NCBI GenBank assembly: GCA_044344795.1
Contig: JBIJCF010000004.1
Coordinates: 62,001-126,000 of the forward strand
Length of the DNA stretch: 64,000 nt
Source of the DNA: GCA-2737665 sp044344795
GTDB taxonomy: Bacteria; Bacteroidota; Bacteroidia; Palsa-965
Direction of reading: 5' to 3'
How positions within the stretch are numbered: position 1 is the stretch's first letter; the number at the start of each line of letters is the position of its first letter. Made by a program: the position numbers and the translations under genes. The notes beneath the pieces were generated by a model. The model searched no databases. It saw nothing but the letters and a program-made list of their open reading frames with translations, and was not told where the DNA came from. Positions 35,805 through 44,241 of the stretch are shown here, piece by piece.

Positions 35805-36362
35805 TTATTGTTTCTTCACGTATTTGCAAAGAATCACAATAGTCTGCTCATTGATTTTTCCTTCAATATGTTCCGGATTATCTGCCACTAACTTGATGCG
35901 TTTAACCACTGTTCCTTTTGATGCCGTGAAGTTCGTGCCTTTCACATTAAGCGCTTGTATAAGCACTACTGAGTCGCCTGTTTCTAACGGAACACCAAAC
36001 GCGTCCACATGAATTTCAGGTTTGTTAAAAGCGCTAACTGCCCAATCGATTATTGAATCATCAATATCTACAGCGCTCATGGCATCCGCTGCCCACTGTT
36101 CTTTTTCCAATGACTTTAGAATACGATAGGACAATGCTTGAACAGCCGGCTCCGGATTCCAGATGCTACCTTCGAGACAGCGCCAGTGAAATACTTCGGA
36201 GGCGTCATCTAATTTCGAAAAGCAGGTGTTGCATAACGCTACCTGATTCGCAGGTATTTCATCTGTTTTAGGTGAAACCAAATAAGCAACAGTTGCAGGC
36301 TCGGCGTTACACAACTCACAGGTTTCGCTGTTGCGGTCAATAACGGGGGATTGAATACTCAT
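35805..36362 (-). CDS. yjdM: PhnA/YjdM family zinc-ribbon protein
   Basis: Protein of 185 residues. It has an N-terminal zinc ribbon (C15-x2-C18, then C44-x2-C47), a helical middle part and a C-terminal PhnA domain (GDSVVLIQALNVKGTNFTASKGTVVKRIKL, ending VILCKYVKK), an SH3-like barrel. The name alkylphosphonate utilisation protein is historical. E. coli YjdM (PhnA) is not required for the C-P lyase pathway and its function is unsettled. The place beside Pho-type genes fits but does not prove a phosphorus-related role. A TACTTTCG sequence upstream may be the -7 element. Confidence 0.88.
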   Translation of the reverse strand: MSIQSPVIDRNSETCELCNAEPATVAYLVSPKTDEIPANQVALCNTCFSKLDDASEVFHWRCLEGSIWNPEPAVQALSYRILKSLEKEQWAADAMSAVDIDDSIIDWAVSAFNKPEIHVDAFGVPLETGDSVVLIQALNVKGTNFTASKGTVVKRIKLVADNPEHIEGKINEQTIVILCKYVKKQ

Positions 36363-36464
36363 GAACTTTCAGTATTAGATTGAATCCCGAAAGTAGTAGT
36401 AAGTTTTGAGAAATGGTGACGCAGGAAACTGATTGCTATCAGTTATGAATGATCATGAAAACGA

Positions 36465-37166
36465 TTATACGTTTTCAAAGCTGTATCCAACGCCTTTAAT
36501 TGTTTTGATGTATTGATCTCCGATTTTTTCGCGGAGTTTGCGCACATGAACGTCTATGGTTCTGTTCTTCTCACCGAATTCACCGCCCCAGATTTCCTGG
36601 TAAATTTCATTACGTGTGAAAACTTTACGTGGTGCAGTTAATAGCAAAGCGAGCAATTCAAATTCCTTACGAGGAAGAACAACTTCTTTATTGCCATTAA
36701 AAACGATGTAACGTTCACGATCAATTTTGATAGAACCAACAGCAAGATTTTTACTTTGCTCTTTCGATTTGTGACGTTTTAATAGTGCTGCGATTCGTAA
36801 CAAAAGCACATTAGCTTTTATTGGTTTGATGATGTAATCATCTGCGCCGGCTGAGAATGCTGCTATCTGTGTATAATCTTCGTTCCGTGCAGTGTAAAAA
36901 GCAATGAGTGTTTTGTTAAGTGTAGGAACTTGCCTCAATTCCTGACAAGTTTCTATTCCATCCATGCCCGGCATGATCACGTCAAGAACGATTAAGTGCG
37001 GTTGAAATTTTTTGGCGATCTCCAGGCATTCTTTACCATTATCCGCGCAATTCACATGATAACCGGCATTTTCGAGAACACTTTTCAACGACAACAAAAT
37101 GTGTTCATCGTCATCGACCAATAATACGCGGTATTTCTCTGCTGCTATTCCGTTAACTTCACTCAT
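36465..37166 (-). CDS. Orphan PhoB-like response regulator
   Basis: OmpR/PhoB-class regulator of 233 residues, paralogous to the PhoB-like protein encoded at 28999-29676. The receiver has VDDDEHIL and phospho-acceptor D62 (VLDVIMPG). The output domain has RKEFELLALLLTAPRKVFTRNEIYQEIWG and NRTIDVHVRKLREKIG. No histidine kinase lies beside it, so it is either driven by the PhoR-like kinase 7 kb away or by a kinase elsewhere. It is divergent from the TetR-ABC-HlyD-TolC operon across 202 bases that hold a TTAACA direct repeat, making that operon a candidate target. Confidence 0.9.
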   Translation of the reverse strand: MSEVNGIAAEKYRVLLVDDDEHILLSLKSVLENAGYHVNCADNGKECLEIAKKFQPHLIVLDVIMPGMDGIETCQELRQVPTLNKTLIAFYTARNEDYTQIAAFSAGADDYIIKPIKANVLLLRIAALLKRHKSKEQSKNLAVGSIKIDRERYIVFNGNKEVVLPRKEFELLALLLTAPRKVFTRNEIYQEIWGGEFGEKNRTIDVHVRKLREKIGDQYIKTIKGVGYSFENV

Positions 37167-37293
37167 GATCGGGAGCGAAAGTAAAAGTGGCGTGTGTGCT
37201 TAAGGTTAATGCCCTGTTAAGTTTAGGTTGCTAAACCGAAATTTGTGGTAAAGTCGAATGTTTAAATACAAATTGCTTCTGATAATCAGGCGC

Positions 37294-37309
37294 TTAACAA
37301 CTATTAACA
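37294..37309 (+). promoter_or_regulatory. Direct repeat TTAACA-N4-TTAACA
   Basis: Two perfect TTAACA hexamers with a 10-base period lie in the region between the orphan regulator and the TetR operon. The form matches Bacillus PhoP boxes. A regulator site is likely, its binder unknown. Confidence 0.4.
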
Positions 37310-37343
37310 ATGATAGTAAAACTATTATTCGTGTAAGTTGTTC

Positions 37344-37351
37344 TATTTTTG
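37344..37351 (+). promoter_or_regulatory. Promoter -7 element of the TetR-ABC operon
   Basis: TATTTTTG fits TAnnTTTG, 17 bases before the ATG at 37369. No -33 TTTG is present, as would be expected for a promoter needing an activator. Confidence 0.5.
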
Positions 37352-37368
37352 CATCCGGAAATTAGACT

Positions 37369-38118
37369 ATGGCACCAAAAGCAAAATCAAACCGAAAGGT
37401 GAGCACCGATCAGTCTGAGGTACTCAGTAGTAGTAAGTTTATTCGTGTGGTTGTCAACGATAAACTGTTCTTGCGCGATCCGCAGGAAACAGAATTGGGG
37501 CGTAAAATTCTTCAGCACGCTGTCATCATGATTGATAACCTGGGCTTTGAAGAATTTACATTTGCAAAGCTGGCTCAAACGATTCAATCGACAGAAGCTT
37601 CTATCTATCGCTATTTCGAGAACAAACACAATCTGCTTATTTATCTTTTGTCTTGGTATTGGTTGTGGTTGGAATATCTCGTGTTGTTCAGAACAAACAA
37701 CATTACAAAACCGGGCGACCGATTGAAGACGATCATAGCTGTAATTTGCAAGCAGGAATCTTCCGGTCCATTTGCTATTTCACTTTTGGATGAAGTGCGA
37801 TTGAAATCGATAGTAATGAATGAGTTTAATAAGGTGTATCTCACCAAGCAGGTTGATGTTGAAAACAATGATGGTTTTTTCAAGCATTACAAATCATTTG
37901 TAAAAACAGTTGCTAAGGCCATTGCTGATTATGCACCGAATTATCCATACTGTAATTCATTGGCAGCCATGGTTGTCGATGAATCCACACGTCAGTTGTA
38001 CTTCGCACATCATCTTCCGTCGTTGACAGATATTCAGGTTTCTGAACACATGGAGCAGGACGCTCAGTCATTTCTTGAGCATATTATTAATTCAGTAACT
38101 GCTAATCACCGCCGATAA
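37369..38118 (+). CDS. TetR/AcrR family transcriptional regulator
   Basis: Protein of 249 residues. It has a nonspecific, Lys/Ser-rich N-terminal tail (1-45). The helix-turn-helix follows at about 50-95 (FAKLAQTIQSTEASIYRYFENKHNLL, the classic TetR pattern). The C-terminal part is helical and ligand-binding, with aromatic-rich helices (YLLSWYWLWLEYLV). It is the first gene of the export operon, 2 bases before the ABC gene, so it probably represses its own operon in the absence of an effector. Confidence 0.88.
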   Translation: MAPKAKSNRKVSTDQSEVLSSSKFIRVVVNDKLFLRDPQETELGRKILQHAVIMIDNLGFEEFTFAKLAQTIQSTEASIYRYFENKHNLLIYLLSWYWLWLEYLVLFRTNNITKPGDRLKTIIAVICKQESSGPFAISLLDEVRLKSIVMNEFNKVYLTKQVDVENNDGFFKHYKSFVKTVAKAIADYAPNYPYCNSLAAMVVDESTRQLYFAHHLPSLTDIQVSEHMEQDAQSFLEHIINSVTANHRR

Positions 38119-38120
38119 TT

Positions 38121-40331
38121 ATGCTTACCAAATCTATAAAGCAGTCGTTCGAATATATGCTTCGCGCATATAAAATAGAACCGTCGGAATATTTACTGCA
38201 TGATACCGATCCGGTACAACCTGCGTTCCCATGTTCTTCGGTAGATGAAGCGGTTCGTGCTTTTGCTCGAATTGGCGCACGTTACGAATTGGTAGTGGTG
38301 CGCGATGATATCCGTGTTGATGAGCTCAGTAATTACGCTGCCAAGGCGCGTTTTCCATTTGTTGTAATTACGTCCAAAAACGGGAAACACGTGCCGGTAG
38401 TCATTGGTCCGGGTGTAGATCCTCAAGAGCCGGTGCATTGTTCAATGGATGACGACATCAATGTTACATCTAAATTTGAAACATCGCCTGAATTCTTGAG
38501 CGATCTGTGCACCATTGAAAAAGACGGCAACGAACTATATACGCCTATCATTACGATCGTACCCAATAAACCAATCTTCTCTTCATATGACGAGACCGGT
38601 CAACCTACTGATGAAGCAAAGCGTTTTCCTTTGCTGCGTAAATTCTCTCAGTTGTTGCGCCACGAACGAAAGGAAATTGGTTATGTTATCGTGTATGCGG
38701 TAATCGCCGGCTTGATTAGTTTGTCGCTACCATTGGGTGTGCAGAGTATCGTCAGCTTTGTATCGAGCGGTCGAATTGCAACATCAGTTGTCGTGTTGAT
38801 TGTTTTCATCGTTTTAGGCTTGCTCATTAGCGGTGCAATGCAAATTATGCAGTTGTATCTGGCCGAACATATTCAGCAACGTTTGTTTTCGAAAACAGCT
38901 TTCGAATTTGCATTTCGAATTCCTCGTGTGAAATTGGAATCGGTACTCAAGGAATATCCGCCTGAATTAGTGAATCGTTTCTTTGATATTGTCACGTTGC
39001 AGAAAGGCACAGCCACAATCTTATTGGAATTTTCTGCTGCGGCGTTACAAATTGTATTCGGTCTGATTTTGCTGTCACTCTATCATCCCATGTTTATCAT
39101 TTTGGGATTGATACTTATCGGTGCATTATTTGTTGTATTGCGACTCACGGGTCCGCGTGGATTGGCCACGAGTTTAAATGAATCGAAATACAAGTATAAA
39201 ATTGCAAACTGGCTGGAAGTATTGGCAGGTAGTATGACGACGTTCAAGTTGGCCGGTGATAATACACTGCCCTTGCAGCGTACAGATCAGTTATTGAGTA
39301 ATTACTTGTATGCTCGCGGTAAACACTTCAAGGTATTGGCCGGACAATACGTGGCGTTCGTGTTATTCAAAACTGTGGTGACAGGCGGCTTGTTGGTGGC
39401 GGGTTGTATTTTAATTGTGCAGAAGGAAATCAATCTTGGACAGTTCATCGCTTCTGAAATTGTCATCATTTTGTTGATGGGTGCCGTTGAAAAATTGATT
39501 TTGAAACTCGATACCGTGTATGATGTATTAACGAGTATCGATAAGATTTCGCAGGTAACTAATTTGCCGATAGAACCGAGCGGAACTATTCCAATTCCAA
39601 GTTCAGACAAAGGTTTGCAGGTAAAGATCGCCGATTTGAAATACCGATTCCCTGATCGCAAGGAGTACACAATGAATGGAATTAATCTCGAGATCAAACC
39701 AGGTGAACACGTTTGTATTTCAGGATTTAATGGTTCGGGGAAAACGTCGTTGGTCAACATTATGTTGGGAATGTTAGGCAATTATGAAGGTTCAATCACT
39801 TACGACAACATTCCTCTGTCAGATATCGAAAGAGACAGTTTGCTGATTCATATTGGAGATTATGTTTCACAGGAAGAACTGTTTGATGGAACGCTTCTGG
39901 AAAACGTTACCATTGGTCGACGTGGAATTAAAGTAGAGGAAGTTGTGCGAGCTTTGGATGCTGTTGGTTTAACGGAATATGTACAACAATTGCCGCAAGG
40001 TTTAACCACTCGAATGGTCGGTGGAGGCATGCGTGTTCCGGGTACAATTGCTCGTAAAGTAATTATTGCTCGCGCAATTGTTGGTGAACCGCGATTGTTG
40101 TTGCTGGATGATTTCCTCATGGGTGTAGAAACCAAACAGAAGCAGGAAATCATGAACTATTTGCTGAGCAAAGAACATAAGTGGACAGTGATTGTGGTTT
40201 CCAATGATCCGCTGATTATGGCAGAGATGGGACGTATTGTGTTGTTGAAGGATGGTCAAATCCATGCCGATGGTTCAATGGAAGTAATTAAAAAGTCAGT
40301 AGACTTTAACGAATTATTCTTTTCACGATGA
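38121..40331 (+). CDS. ABC exporter (membrane plus ATPase domains) with atypical nucleotide-binding motifs
   Basis: Fused ABC transporter of 736 residues with three parts. Residues 1-185 form a soluble N-terminal domain without the Cys-His of C39 peptidases. Residues about 190-490 form a type I exporter membrane domain. The ATPase is at about 505-736. Walker A is normal (GFNGSGKTS, about 534). The signature LSGGQ is replaced by VGGGMRVPG (about 632). The Walker B aspartate is followed by Asp instead of the catalytic Glu (LLLLDDF, about 660). The H-loop His is Asn (VVSNDP, about 693). I believe a Bacteroidota subfamily shares such changes. With HlyD and TolC partners it forms a one-step (type I-like) efflux or secretion system. 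The substrate is unknown. Confidence 0.88.
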   Translation: MLTKSIKQSFEYMLRAYKIEPSEYLLHDTDPVQPAFPCSSVDEAVRAFARIGARYELVVVRDDIRVDELSNYAAKARFPFVVITSKNGKHVPVVIGPGVDPQEPVHCSMDDDINVTSKFETSPEFLSDLCTIEKDGNELYTPIITIVPNKPIFSSYDETGQPTDEAKRFPLLRKFSQLLRHERKEIGYVIVYAVIAGLISLSLPLGVQSIVSFVSSGRIATSVVVLIVFIVLGLLISGAMQIMQLYLAEHIQQRLFSKTAFEFAFRIPRVKLESVLKEYPPELVNRFFDIVTLQKGTATILLEFSAAALQIVFGLILLSLYHPMFIILGLILIGALFVVLRLTGPRGLATSLNESKYKYKIANWLEVLAGSMTTFKLAGDNTLPLQRTDQLLSNYLYARGKHFKVLAGQYVAFVLFKTVVTGGLLVAGCILIVQKEINLGQFIASEIVIILLMGAVEKLILKLDTVYDVLTSIDKISQVTNLPIEPSGTIPIPSSDKGLQVKIADLKYRFPDRKEYTMNGINLEIKPGEHVCISGFNGSGKTSLVNIMLGMLGNYEGSITYDNIPLSDIERDSLLIHIGDYVSQEELFDGTLLENVTIGRRGIKVEEVVRALDAVGLTEYVQQLPQGLTTRMVGGGMRVPGTIARKVIIARAIVGEPRLLLLDDFLMGVETKQKQEIMNYLLSKEHKWTVIVVSNDPLIMAEMGRIVLLKDGQIHADGSMEVIKKSVDFNELFFSR

Positions 40332-41701
40332 AAACGCAAAATGAATTTGAGCACGGAGAACGTGTTCTGAGCAATCCGAAATATAAATCGGCTGCGTTAG
40401 TGCGTGACACCCGTTTTCCTAAAATGGTAGCACGTTGGTGTGCAACGATATTCGGAATAATTGTGTTGATCATGTTTCTGCCGTGGACGCAGAATATTCA
40501 TTCCTATGGAAAGATGACGACGTACAAATTACAGGATCGTCCGCAGGAACTGCAATCCATTATCGCCGGAAGAATTGAAGAATGGAATGTGCAAGAGGGA
40601 CAGTATGTGGAAAAGGGTGATACCATTGCGCGTTTATCGGAAGTAAAGGAGAAATTTCTCGATACCAATTTATTGGCACGTTTACAAGAGCAGATTGATG
40701 CTAAGAAGGAATCACAAGGTTCATACAGCAGTAAAGTGGTAGCGCTAAATACGCAAATTCGTGCCTTGCAAGAAGGATTGCAGTTAAGCTTACAAAAGGC
40801 CAACAACAAAATCAAACAGGCTCAGTATAAAGTAACCGCGGATAGTATTGATGTGATTGCTGCTATGACAGATTATGATATCGCTGTAGTACAATTGAAG
40901 CGTGCCGATTCCATGTTTGTTAAGGGACTTATTTCGTTGACTGATTTGGAACGTCGTCGTTTGAAAGTCCAGGAAGCCAATGCTAAGCGAATTTCAACCG
41001 AGAATAAATTGCTGGCTTCTCGTAATGAAATGATCAATGCAAATATTGAAGTAAGTTCCATTGAAGCCGACTATATCGATAAGATTTCGAAGTCCGAATC
41101 GGATATGAATTCAGCACTTTCGTATTTGTATGAAACAGATGGAGAGGTGGCTAAGATGAACAATGAATACATGAACATGCGTATTCGACAAGGATTTTAT
41201 TACGTCACAGCGCCGCAAGATGGTTATGTGGTGCAAGCGAAGAAGCAGGGGGTAGGCGAGAACGTAAAAGAAGGCGAAGTCATCGCAACCATTATGCCTG
41301 CAAAACCAAATCTCGCGGTGGAGTTGTATGTTGATCCTATGGACATTGTTTTGTTGGATAAGGGTCGTAAGGTTCGATTGCAATTCGACGGATGGCCGGC
41401 ATTGGTGTTTTCGGGATGGCCGAACTATAGTTTCGGTACATTTGGCGGTGTTGTTGCTGTCATTGATTACATTGATACAAAAGGTAAGTACAGAATTCTG
41501 GTTATTCCCGATCCTGAAGAAGAACCATGGCCGAAACAATTACGTGTTGGCTCGGGCGTATACGGATGGGCAATGTTAAAAAATGTTCCGATTTGGTACG
41601 AATTGTGGCGTCAGATGAACGGCTTCCCGCCTGATTATATGGGCGATTTGCGCGAAGAAGCAAAAGAAGATTATAATAAAGCGAAAGATGCTACGAAGTA
41701 G
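40328..41701 (+). CDS. HlyD-family membrane fusion protein
   Basis: Periplasmic adaptor of 457 residues linking the ABC exporter to the outer-membrane channel. It has one N-terminal membrane segment (about 38-56), a lipoyl-like half (GRIEEWNVQEGQYVEKGDTIA), a long coiled coil (about 105-275) and the second lipoyl half (APQDGYVVQAKKQGVGENVKEGEVIA). A beta-barrel domain follows and the C-terminal tail is acidic. It overlaps the ABC gene by 4 bases (ATGA) and the TolC gene by 14, so translation is coupled. Confidence 0.93.
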   Translation: MKTQNEFEHGERVLSNPKYKSAALVRDTRFPKMVARWCATIFGIIVLIMFLPWTQNIHSYGKMTTYKLQDRPQELQSIIAGRIEEWNVQEGQYVEKGDTIARLSEVKEKFLDTNLLARLQEQIDAKKESQGSYSSKVVALNTQIRALQEGLQLSLQKANNKIKQAQYKVTADSIDVIAAMTDYDIAVVQLKRADSMFVKGLISLTDLERRRLKVQEANAKRISTENKLLASRNEMINANIEVSSIEADYIDKISKSESDMNSALSYLYETDGEVAKMNNEYMNMRIRQGFYYVTAPQDGYVVQAKKQGVGENVKEGEVIATIMPAKPNLAVELYVDPMDIVLLDKGRKVRLQFDGWPALVFSGWPNYSFGTFGGVVAVIDYIDTKGKYRILVIPDPEEEPWPKQLRVGSGVYGWAMLKNVPIWYELWRQMNGFPPDYMGDLREEAKEDYNKAKDATK

Positions 41702-43121
41702 TTTAATTATAATAATTGTACTGTGTGCGGCAGGATTGTTTGCTCAAACAACGCTGCGCAAATCTTCGGATACCATCGTACCTATGGCGCCAACAGACTA
41801 TTTCAACATGGTCGTGCAGCGTCATCCTGTGGTGCGACAGGCTCAGTTGTTGAGTGTTGCGGCTAAAGCGGAGATTCGTTTGGCGAAAGGTATGTTGGAT
41901 CCGAAAGCTACCGTGAATTATAACGGTAAAACATTTTCGGGAACTGACTATTATCAACTATGGGACAACACACTTACGGTTCCAACTTGGGTAGGTGTGG
42001 ATGTTAAAGCCGGCGTAGAACGTAACACGGGACAATATGTCAATCCGGAAGTAGCAACACCTAATGGCGGACTGTGGTACTTGGGTGTTTCCGTGCCCTT
42101 AGGTCAAGGCTTGTTTATTGATGAACGTCGTAATGCGATTAAGCAAGCGCAGTTGATGCCAACTTTGGCGGAAGCGGAACGGGTGAGCATCATCAACAAA
42201 GTGGTTTTGCAAGCGGCTAAGGATTATTGGGATTGGTATTTCCAGTACAGCCGGTACATGCAACTCGAAGAAGGTTATCGATTGGCAGAAGAACGATTTC
42301 AAGCCGTGAAAGCTCGTGCGTTGTTGGGCGATTTGCCTGCGATTGATACAGTGGAAGCTCTGATCGCTGTGCAAGACCGAGATAATCAACGTCGACAAGC
42401 GTATGCTGATTATCAGTCGGCGATGTGGATGGCCGGCGTGCACTTGTGGCGTGACGATACAACACCATACGAATTAACAGAATCGATCGTGCCACAATTG
42501 CCTGTTACTCTCATTGCTCCAATTACGTTAGCACAAGTGCGTCAGCTGTCCGATTCTGCACAGTTGTATCATCCGGATTTGGTTAGGATTGATGTGAAGC
42601 AAGAACAGTTGCAAATTGAAGAACGGTACCAACGCGATAAGTTGAAGCCGAAGTTGTATGCGAATTACAATATTCTCACACGCACAGTAGCAGATTTTTC
42701 AGAAGCGGGCGATTATGATTATTTCAGTAATAATTATAAAATGGGTGTATCGTTCAGCTATCCGTTATTGTTGCGTGAAACACGAGGCAAGATCCGTTTG
42801 GTGGAAGTGAAGCAACAGCAACTTGTACTTGAGCGACAAAATCAAGAACGTTTTATTCGCGCGTCGATTGAAGGTAATTACCAAAATTGGATTGCTTTGG
42901 AAGAGCAGATAAGAATTCAGGAGCAGCAAGTGAAGAACGCACGACTCCTGCGTGATGCCGAACAGACGCGCTTTTTTGCCGGGGAAAGTTCCTTCTTTTT
43001 AGTGAACACCCGTGAAGTAGCGTTGATCAATGCGGAGATTAAGCTTAAGGAATTATACGCCAAGTACGCCAAGGTAAAAGCCGAGTTGTATTGGAGCGCA
43101 GGACAGATGCCGGTGCAATAA
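41688..43121 (+). CDS. TolC-family outer-membrane efflux protein
   Basis: Outer-membrane channel of 477 residues with a signal peptide (ending AGLFAQ). Two OEP repeats of long helices are seen (about 40-230 and 275-470), with strands such as KMGVSFSYPLLLRETRGKIRLVEVKQQQL and the final SSFFLVNTREVALINAEIKLKELYAKYAK region typical of the family. It is the last gene of the TetR-ABC-HlyD-TolC operon. No terminator is seen in the 33 bases before the next gene. Confidence 0.92.
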   Translation: MLRSSLIIIIVLCAAGLFAQTTLRKSSDTIVPMAPTDYFNMVVQRHPVVRQAQLLSVAAKAEIRLAKGMLDPKATVNYNGKTFSGTDYYQLWDNTLTVPTWVGVDVKAGVERNTGQYVNPEVATPNGGLWYLGVSVPLGQGLFIDERRNAIKQAQLMPTLAEAERVSIINKVVLQAAKDYWDWYFQYSRYMQLEEGYRLAEERFQAVKARALLGDLPAIDTVEALIAVQDRDNQRRQAYADYQSAMWMAGVHLWRDDTTPYELTESIVPQLPVTLIAPITLAQVRQLSDSAQLYHPDLVRIDVKQEQLQIEERYQRDKLKPKLYANYNILTRTVADFSEAGDYDYFSNNYKMGVSFSYPLLLRETRGKIRLVEVKQQQLVLERQNQERFIRASIEGNYQNWIALEEQIRIQEQQVKNARLLRDAEQTRFFAGESSFFLVNTREVALINAEIKLKELYAKYAKVKAELYWSAGQMPVQ

Positions 43122-43154
43122 GTTGCCAATAAAGTTGTAACTTCCCGTTACAGT

Positions 43155-43499
43155 ATGCAAGGCAAACCCGACAGCGATTTCTTTTACATGGTGTACGAAG
43201 TAGTGCGACTCATTCCGTATGGTCGTGTAACCTCGTATGGAGCCATTGCCAATTATCTTGGCGCCAAGGGTTCATCGCGCATGGTCGGTTGGGCCATGAA
43301 TCATTCGCACCACCATCATTCTCCTGTTCCTGCACACCGTGTGGTAAATAGGAGTGGTTTGTTAACCGGCAAAGCACATTTTGCAACACCGTCGCTCATG
43401 CAGCAATTGCTGGAAGCAGAAGGAATCACCGTTATCGAAGACAAAGTGCAGAATTTTAAAAATGTTTTTTGGGATCCGAACGAAGAATTGAAATTGTGA
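43155..43499 (+). CDS. Alkyltransferase-like (ATL) protein, MGMT fold without the active Cys
   Basis: Protein of 114 residues matching the C-terminal DNA-binding domain of O6-methylguanine-DNA methyltransferase (IPYGRVTSYGAIANYLG, helix-turn-helix with Arg finger). The acceptor motif PCHRV reads PAHRV (A60 in place of Cys), so it cannot transfer alkyl groups. ATL proteins bind O6-alkylguanine, flip it out and direct the lesion to nucleotide excision repair. E. coli and fission yeast ATLs have Trp there, whereas Ala as here is a less common variant. A stretch HHHHS at 52-56 precedes the motif. Confidence 0.9.
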   Translation: MQGKPDSDFFYMVYEVVRLIPYGRVTSYGAIANYLGAKGSSRMVGWAMNHSHHHHSPVPAHRVVNRSGLLTGKAHFATPSLMQQLLEAEGITVIEDKVQNFKNVFWDPNEELKL

Positions 43500-43604
43500 T
43501 GAGTTTTGATTTGTATAGAAAAAGTGCGTTCAGCGAAACCGATTCTGAACTTTATTGAAGCAATGAGAACGTCTCGGTAATTGAGTTTGTTGAAGTGCCG
43601 ATGC

Positions 43605-43633
43605 ATGGTGGTTGAGCCTGTCGAAACCACCAT
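43605..43633. repeat. REP-like palindrome (ATGGTGGTT ... AACCACCAT)
   Basis: A perfect 9-bp stem around GAGCCTGTCGA. The core TGAGCCTGTCGAAACC is a palindromic unit that I recall as dispersed in many bacterial genomes. A degraded relative (TTGAGTTTGTTGAAGTGCC) lies about 20 bases upstream (43580-43598). It is in the 148-base gap between convergent genes, a usual place for REP elements. Confidence 0.6.
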
Positions 43634-43647
43634 TTCCCACTTTCTCA

Positions 43648-44139
43648 CTAATTCCTATACACATCCATTCGAAACCACGCCGCAAATTGTTGGGGTTCTC
43701 CGAAATAGCAATGGTATTCTTCATTCGCGTATTTGCGCTGCTTCGTTTTTCCTAATCCTTCCGGACATTGCAATAATTCGTACCGCTGCGCACCCTGAAA
43801 CTTCTTCAACACCACCCAGCGGTTGTTCTGACGTTCCAGAAACGTATAACTGATCGGATAAATTACTTTTTTATTGTTCATCACTTTCGACACATTCACG
43901 CAAATACCAATCGTTTTTCCGCCAACAGTAGCAATTTGAAGCGTATCCGATTTACCATCGGTTGCAATAACCAAATTTTTTGTGCCTTTAAAAACAACAG
44001 AATCTTTACCGACGATTATTTTATCCATCGTCAGATGAATGGTGTACGGGCTTTTGGTTCCTACTGTTGCCTGTGCCATTGCGTAAATCGCATTCATCAG
44101 GAACATCATCGTCAGTAAATAATTTCTCACAATACTCAT
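43648..44139 (-). CDS. Exported protein of unknown function
   Basis: Protein of 163 residues from the ATG at 44139. The frame continues 7 codons further upstream without support. A signal peptide (about 1-22, ending AMAQ) is followed by a compact domain predicted as beta strands (TIHLTMDKIIVGKDSVVFKG, LVIATDGKSDTLQIATVGG). Two cysteines in the second half could form a disulfide. No family is recognised. It is convergent with the ATL gene and divergent from mrp. Confidence 0.7.
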   Translation of the reverse strand: MSIVRNYLLTMMFLMNAIYAMAQATVGTKSPYTIHLTMDKIIVGKDSVVFKGTKNLVIATDGKSDTLQIATVGGKTIGICVNVSKVMNNKKVIYPISYTFLERQNNRWVVLKKFQGAQRYELLQCPEGLGKTKQRKYANEEYHCYFGEPQQFAAWFRMDVYRN

Positions 44140-44193
44140 AACGCAAATATCGTGCAGCAATGCGGATTATTCAGGAACATATTTCCGAATCGG

Positions 44194-44222
44194 TTGTTTT
44201 CCCCAATACCTGCGTAACTTTG
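44194..44222 (+). promoter_or_regulatory. Promoter of mrp
   Basis: TTG (44194-44196), an 18-base spacer and TAACTTTG (44215-44222) match the Bacteroidota -33/-7 pair, 20 bases before the ATG at 44242. Confidence 0.6.
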
Positions 44223-44241
44223 CAGCATAATATTCAACAAC

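Noticed and set aside
39302..39781. 159-codon minus-strand frame opposite the ABC exporter ATPase region
   Set aside because: Shadow of a strong coding frame. No recognisable protein features.
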